Source: a virus
Reading direction: 5' to 3' (one strand)
Length of the DNA stretch: 24,322 bases
Virus record (IMG/VR): IMGVR_UViG_3300031787_007347
Span: 1-24,322 of that record
A program made the position numbers and the translations under genes. Below the pieces are notes generated by a model. The model was not told the DNA's origin and did not search any database. It worked only from the letters and a program-made list of their open reading frames with translations. Shown here piece by piece: positions 20,209 to 24,322 of this stretch. Within the stretch, counting starts at the first letter, position 1. The number at the start of each line of letters is the position of its first letter.

Positions 20209-20385
20209 TCATTCTAATGCAGAACCAATTTTTTCATCAAGATCTACAATTACAGAACGAATATCAGAAATACGAGGAGGAACAGAAACCTCATCATAAG
20301 TATAACCTTTCTGATTTTCAAAAAGAATTTGACGAACTGCAGCGGCAGTACGCACGTCCATTTTAATAGATACGGATTTAGTCAT
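20209..20385 (-). CDS. Small hypothetical protein after MazG, 58 residues
   Basis: ATG 20385 overlaps the MazG stop (TGATG), so translation is coupled. The sequence MTKSVSIKMDVRTAAAVRQI, ENQKGYTYDEVSVPPRIS, DIRSVIVDLDEKIGSALE suggests a beta strand then two helices, loosely like small DNA- or protein-binding modules. The family is not recognised. Codon use and the tight junction support a real gene at the end of the replication operon. Confidence 0.65.
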   Translation of the reverse strand: MTKSVSIKMDVRTAAAVRQILFENQKGYTYDEVSVPPRISDIRSVIVDLDEKIGSALE

Positions 20386-20795
20386 CAGATGTCTCCCTCT
20401 TCACGATTTTCACTATAATACACATCAAAGAACCCATCAGGATAACGCTTCATCAGTTTATCAATATTAGTTTGAATCACTTCATCAAAAGAAACTTCAA
20501 GAGCAATACACGCCTGAGCAACATACCACATAGTATCACCGAGTTCTTTGATAAGGTGAGTACGGGTTTCATCATTCCAGGATTTGCCTTGGAAGACCAT
20601 TTTCTTTACAATCTCCATAAACTCACCACCTTCAGCATTAATACCAACAGCGGCAGTCAGAAGACGTTCAATATTAGCACCTTTCTCATCCAACTGAACC
20701 ATACGGTCAGAAAGAGCAAGGAAATCTTTGGATGCATCAGAAGTTACGGCATCCACAAAGTTTTGATATTTATCAAAGTCAACTCGTTGTGTCAT
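20385..20795 (-). CDS. mazG: MazG-like nucleoside triphosphate pyrophosphohydrolase
   Basis: 136 residues from ATG 20795, overlapping the gp41 stop (ATGA). The all-alpha MazG fold shows the metal-binding motif NAEGGEFMEI (E55, E58, E61) and KELGDTMW (E84, D87), then VSFDEVIQTNIDKLMKRYPD. The family hydrolyses NTPs or dNTPs to monophosphates. Cyanophage versions have been proposed to act on (p)ppGpp or to favour dGTP/dCTP turnover of host DNA products. It sits in the replication operon, which fits nucleotide recycling. Confidence 0.87.
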   Translation of the reverse strand: MTQRVDFDKYQNFVDAVTSDASKDFLALSDRMVQLDEKGANIERLLTAAVGINAEGGEFMEIVKKMVFQGKSWNDETRTHLIKELGDTMWYVAQACIALEVSFDEVIQTNIDKLMKRYPDGFFDVYYSENREEGDI

Positions 20796-22171
20796 GAAAA
20801 TTTAAATCCCTCAAATGATTTTTTTGGTTTCTTTTCTTCGTAATTATACTCCTCTTCTTGCCCACTGTCAAGTATGTCTTTTTGAGCAGACTGCTCGCAA
20901 TCATAAAGACGCATTTTAGCACGGTCAATACCAATCACAAACTTCTTGTTCATTGTAGGATCATTATAACGATTCTTAAGTTGTTTAACTAAAATCTGAC
21001 CCAACTCTTCCAACTCTTCAGTGCTAATAAGGGCAAACATAAGATCAGCAGTAGCAGGAAGACCAAAGGATTCACTAGTATCAGTAAGTTCAACATCAGA
21101 GTTCCCATAACCACTACGGGTAGTCTGGGTAGCAGAGACAATGGGAACATTGAATTCCACTGCCAGACCGCGAAGTTCTTCAGCAATTGCCTTGATATAT
21201 GAATAAGAATTGACAGACATATTTCCCCTATACCTAGAGGAAGCACAAATATTAAGGTAGTCGATAAAAATAATATCAGGTCTAAATGATTTCTTAAGAG
21301 CAAGTTCATTTAAAAGTGCCTTAAAATGACCACTATGAGCAGAAGCAGTCGGATATTCTTTAATTATAAGAGAACCCTGAGTCTTCTTGGCAATATTATT
21401 GACCTTATTCTCAAACATTGCACGAGGCAAATCTTCTAACTGTTGAATAGGAACATTCAATAAGTTTGCATCAATTCGTTCAGCAATTTTCTCTTCTGCC
21501 ATCTCCATTGTAATGTAGAGAACGTTCCTGCCCTGGAGCAAGACGGAGCTAGCAACATGGCACATGAATAAAGACTTCCCGACGCCTGTACCAGCAAGAG
21601 CGATATTAAGAGTTTTGTTAGGGAGGCCACCTTTCGTGATTTTATTAAAGTAATCGAGATCAAATTCAATTTTTTCTTCCTTTCTGTGATAGTACTCATA
21701 CCTTTCCTCATAGTTCAGTAAATAATCGTGTCCAATATTATTATCAAAAGATACTGCTAATGCATCAGAGAGAATATGTGGAATTGCATCTCTACCCTTT
21801 GCATCATCTTTACCATCAGCAATATGTATAGATTCCATAAGAGCAAGATAAATTGCTCTGTCCCGACACCACTTCTCGGTAATATCTAATACCCACTGTT
21901 TATCTACTGGTAAATTATTGAGATTTGGAAGTAATTCTCCAATATCCTTATTTTCAGATTCTGTTAAATCTCTACGATTTTCAATTTCAATTGATAATGC
22001 TTCAATAGTGATTGAAGAACTATATTTAACTATGAATTTAACAACTTCTTCAAATACAACTTTCTCTACTCTTTGTTGAAAATATTCTGGTTGTATAAAT
22101 GGAATAACTTTTCTAGCATAATCTTCGTTGTATATCAGGTTTCTTAAAATTGTTAATTCAAGTCTTTCCAT
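20792..22171 (-). CDS. 41: Replicative DNA helicase (T4 gp41-like, DnaB family)
   Basis: 459 residues from ATG 22171 (T4 gp41 is 475). A hexameric 5'-3' helicase that unwinds the fork and recruits the gp61 primase. The N-terminal helical domain is followed by a RecA-like core with Walker A GTGVGKS (194-200), VLYITMEMAEEKIAERIDAN, Walker B DIIFIDYLNIC, and IVSATQTTRSG (sensor region). The tail FEGFKFS-type end is basic and acidic mixed. It starts right after the oxygenase gene and is followed by mazG with ATGA coupling. Confidence 0.95.
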   Translation of the reverse strand: MERLELTILRNLIYNEDYARKVIPFIQPEYFQQRVEKVVFEEVVKFIVKYSSSITIEALSIEIENRRDLTESENKDIGELLPNLNNLPVDKQWVLDITEKWCRDRAIYLALMESIHIADGKDDAKGRDAIPHILSDALAVSFDNNIGHDYLLNYEERYEYYHRKEEKIEFDLDYFNKITKGGLPNKTLNIALAGTGVGKSLFMCHVASSVLLQGRNVLYITMEMAEEKIAERIDANLLNVPIQQLEDLPRAMFENKVNNIAKKTQGSLIIKEYPTASAHSGHFKALLNELALKKSFRPDIIFIDYLNICASSRYRGNMSVNSYSYIKAIAEELRGLAVEFNVPIVSATQTTRSGYGNSDVELTDTSESFGLPATADLMFALISTEELEELGQILVKQLKNRYNDPTMNKKFVIGIDRAKMRLYDCEQSAQKDILDSGQEEEYNYEEKKPKKSFEGFKFS

Positions 22172-22728
22172 TATTTGTAGTGTAAATATGTACTCAAAAG
22201 GTATTTTGGATTACTAATTGGGGGATTTCCTTTATGGGGAAACATCCATAGAGGAGGAAAAATAACCATTGTCCCTTGCTTTGGAGCAATGGTTAAATCT
22301 TTAAAGATAGTTTCTCCACCAGATTCAACATCATTTAAATACCAAAAAAATGAAAGAAATCTTCTAGATGAAGCATAATCTGTAACATCAACGTGAGTAT
22401 CAAATCTATCAATACCATCACAGTTATACTTTTTTATTCTAAATTGCTCAAATGCATGAGATTCTGGAAATACTCTTCCATCAATAAACTCATAATATCT
22501 ATCTCGATAATGAAAAACAGTCTGTATTAAAAAATTATGAACGTTTTGGCTATCTTGAGAATATTCCCTTTGTTCAGTCAAGTTAATCTGAGAAAAATTA
22601 GGTTTTCCATCTAAATCATACCGTTCTAGTTTTTCAGTATTATTTTCATAAAAACCAATCAAAAACTCACATATATCCTTAGTAAGAACGTTTTCATGAA
22701 TATGAACAAAATCTAAAAGATTATCCAT
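22171..22728 (-). CDS. 2-oxoglutarate/Fe(II)-dependent oxygenase
   Basis: 185 residues from ATG 22728, which overlaps the uvsX stop by 8 bases; TTG 22749 is the only longer start. A double-stranded beta-helix dioxygenase of the prolyl-4-hydroxylase-like type. The iron triad is visible as FDTHVDV (HxD) and FPHKGNP (distal His). [20 protein letters not shown] lies before the distal His, and [11 protein letters not shown] lies after it, where a 2-oxoglutarate-binding Lys/Arg is expected. The substrate (protein or nucleic acid) is unknown. Such genes are frequent in T4-like cyanophages, and the position between uvsX and 41 suggests expression with replication. Confidence 0.85.
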   Translation of the reverse strand: MDNLLDFVHIHENVLTKDICEFLIGFYENNTEKLERYDLDGKPNFSQINLTEQREYSQDSQNVHNFLIQTVFHYRDRYYEFIDGRVFPESHAFEQFRIKKYNCDGIDRFDTHVDVTDYASSRRFLSFFWYLNDVESGGETIFKDLTIAPKQGTMVIFPPLWMFPHKGNPPISNPKYLLSTYLHYK

Positions 22729-23722
22729 AAGAAAATTCGCCTTTGGCAATTACATCAAGTTTTTCCATTACCTCATCGGTAAAATATTTTTCGGGATTTT
22801 TGAGAATTTCTTTGGCATAGATTTTCTTCCCATCAATCTCATAACGACCTGCTACATTCTTCCAGAGTCCACCAATCTCACCAAGTTCCAAAAGACCGTA
22901 ATAACGATCAAGGCCGCGCTCATCATAATACAAACGGACTTCAACATCTTGATTCTCCTTGCTTAAACGTGATTTGTGAGTCTTTGCCTTGATAATGTTT
23001 CCGATGACATCTGTTCCATCTTTTTCTTTTTTCTTGCTGAGATAAATGATAGTAGAAGCGGCATACTTAAGACCACTGCCACCACCCATCTCTTTTGTAG
23101 GAACGTAAGAGCCAATAACATCGTAGGTATGGTTAGTAACAATCATAGGAATTTTTGCTTGACCTAATTTGAGGGTAAGCATACGGAATGCACCTTTAAT
23201 CAGTTGAGATTTGGTCATGTCCCGAACTTCCTTATCATTCAGTGCATCATTAATCTCCTTACTGGTGGAAAGCATCCCTAAAGAGTCTAGCACAAACATA
23301 CAGGGACTGCGTTCTCCTTCGGGTTTCTTCATATAGAGATCAACTGCCTTAAGTGCCTTACCACGGAACTCTTCAACGGTTACTACATTGACAACCACCA
23401 GACGAGTTGTGTCAATTCCCCTGCTCTCCAGAAGGGATTTGGTGATTGCTGCTTCAGTATCAAAATACAAACAATATCCAGTAGGATTATTGTCAAGAAA
23501 ATTTTTAACGACGGCAAGAGAGAAGAAAGTTTTACCAGTAGAACTCTCACCTGCGATTGCAGTAATCTTATTCCCAGATACACCACCAAATATACTGCCG
23601 GATACAAGAGCATTGAAAATGTACGAACCTGTGTCCACAAAAGTTTCGGTTTCATCAATCTCTGAGGCAAGTTGGGTGTATTCTCCACCAATTTCTTTTA
23701 CAATATCTTTAAGGAAGTCCAT
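22721..23722 (-). CDS. uvsX: RecA-like recombinase UvsX
   Basis: 333 residues from ATG 23722. Forms filaments on single-stranded DNA for recombination-dependent replication and repair. Walker A is GESSTGKT (58-65), followed by [20 protein letters not shown], Walker [21 protein letters not shown], and the DNA-binding-loop region [19 protein letters not shown]. The length is shorter than T4 UvsX (about 390) but normal for cyanophages as I recall them. The ATG overlaps the polymerase stop (TAATGGAC). Confidence 0.95.
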   Translation of the reverse strand: MDFLKDIVKEIGGEYTQLASEIDETETFVDTGSYIFNALVSGSIFGGVSGNKITAIAGESSTGKTFFSLAVVKNFLDNNPTGYCLYFDTEAAITKSLLESRGIDTTRLVVVNVVTVEEFRGKALKAVDLYMKKPEGERSPCMFVLDSLGMLSTSKEINDALNDKEVRDMTKSQLIKGAFRMLTLKLGQAKIPMIVTNHTYDVIGSYVPTKEMGGGSGLKYAASTIIYLSKKKEKDGTDVIGNIIKAKTHKSRLSKENQDVEVRLYYDERGLDRYYGLLELGEIGGLWKNVAGRYEIDGKKIYAKEILKNPEKYFTDEVMEKLDVIAKGEFSYG

Positions 23723-24322
23723 TAGGCAAAAAATGAATCAAGGTTTACGGTTTTTTCTACTTTCCAACCAATCGCATCAAGTATAGATTTAAGTGGTTCT
23801 AAGAAACTCTTCTCAAATTGTAGTTCATAATCAATGTATTTGTCAAGACCAAGCTCCTTAGGAAAATCTGAAATAAAGGAAATTACATTTTCCTGAATAA
23901 TATTTGGTTTCTTTAAATATACAAATTTAAGTTTTTCACCATTATTAATAAGGGAATACTTATTAGTCAGTTTATTTTCTTTAATATAATGATTGAAAAG
24001 CAGTGCTCCACGAATATGAATTGGAGTTCCTTTCACATAAATGTCAGAAGAAGAACGATACTTACGAACGTCAGATGCTGTTCTGGGGAAAGAAATTTCT
24101 TCTGGGGGAAGAGATTTAAACTTTTGACGGCAATTGTCAATGAAGTCTATTACTTCATCCTCAGTTCCACTCATCATCAGTTTTAGAGCATCCTTAATCA
24201 TTTGGCGACAAGGAGCAGGAGTTGATGATTTAACCGCTTCAATACCCATCATCTTAAGTTTGGGTTCGGTGTATCGCACACCTTCACTGTCCCAAACATT
24301 CAGAATATAACGCTTCTTGGCA
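23722..24322 (-). CDS. 43: DNA polymerase C-terminal part (T4 gp43-like, family B; 5' end outside window)
   Basis: About 200 residues from the window edge to the stop at 23722. The sequence begins [20 protein letters not shown], matching the family B palm/thumb junction KKRY motif. [20 protein letters not shown], the thumb, and the C-terminal sliding-clamp-binding type end (VNLDSFFA) follow. GTG 24279 is only an internal codon; the frame is open through the window end. It heads the replication gene series 43-uvsX-oxygenase-41-mazG. Confidence 0.93.
   Translation of the reverse strand, partial: AKKRYILNVWDSEGVRYTEPKLKMMGIEAVKSSTPAPCRQMIKDALKLMMSGTEDEVIDFIDNCRQKFKSLPPEEISFPRTASDVRKYRSSSDIYVKGTPIHIRGALLFNHYIKENKLTNKYSLINNGEKLKFVYLKKPNIIQENVISFISDFPKELGLDKYIDYELQFEKSFLEPLKSILDAIGWKVEKTVNLDSFFA

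Overview
The window reads as part of the genome of a T4-like cyanophage (cyanomyovirus). The right side carries the T4-type replication block in the usual order: the C-terminus of gp43 DNA polymerase, UvsX, a 2-oxoglutarate oxygenase, the gp41 helicase and a MazG-like pyrophosphohydrolase. The gp61 primase and ribonucleotide reductase NrdA/NrdB lie further left. Nearly everything is on the minus strand, genes overlap by ATGA-type junctions, and many late-type genes are preceded by the T4-like late promoter box ATAAATA. The cyanobacterial-type SLH porin at the left edge suggests a host in the marine Synechococcus group; that is inference.

Layout, left to right. 1-1157: 5' part of a host-type outer-membrane porin gene, running off the window. 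1217-1761: tRNA array (Gly, Thr, Asn, an aberrant tRNA-like element, Arg) behind a near-consensus sigma70 promoter. 1875-3092: four small genes, one histone-H1-like and one with a single membrane span. 3146-6080: a cell-wall-degradation region with a secreted tail-lysozyme-type hydrolase, a GH24 lysozyme and a C39-like peptidase. Inside it sits a plus-strand island (4005-4896) of five small genes ending in a thermonuclease. 6070-6676: a small gene and a GIY-YIG-type nuclease. 6792-8989: two late genes for glycine/alanine-rich proteins that look like internal virion proteins. 9037-13591: primase, nrdA, nrdB and a small gene, closed by a strong terminator. 13602-20385: late structural or unknown genes, including an Ig-like protein, an EPEGE-repeat protein, a nucleotidyltransferase with a capsid-targeting-like N-terminus, and tRNA-Leu and tRNA-Ala. 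20385-24322: replication genes.

The most striking signal is at 5332-5388. The C39-like peptidase gene ends in an A AAA AAG slippery heptamer directly before its UAG stop. Seven bases later comes a perfect 10-bp inverted repeat. The -1 frame leads straight into the GH24 lysozyme, which has no ATG or convincing start of its own. This has all the parts of a programmed -1 frameshift that would make a 397-residue two-domain endolysin. Other points of note are a GC-rich structured leader ahead of the secreted hydrolase, T4-internal-protein-like N-termini on two proteins (one an enzyme), and a tRNA-like element with an expanded anticodon arm.

All calls are made by reading the sequence. No database search or folding program was run.
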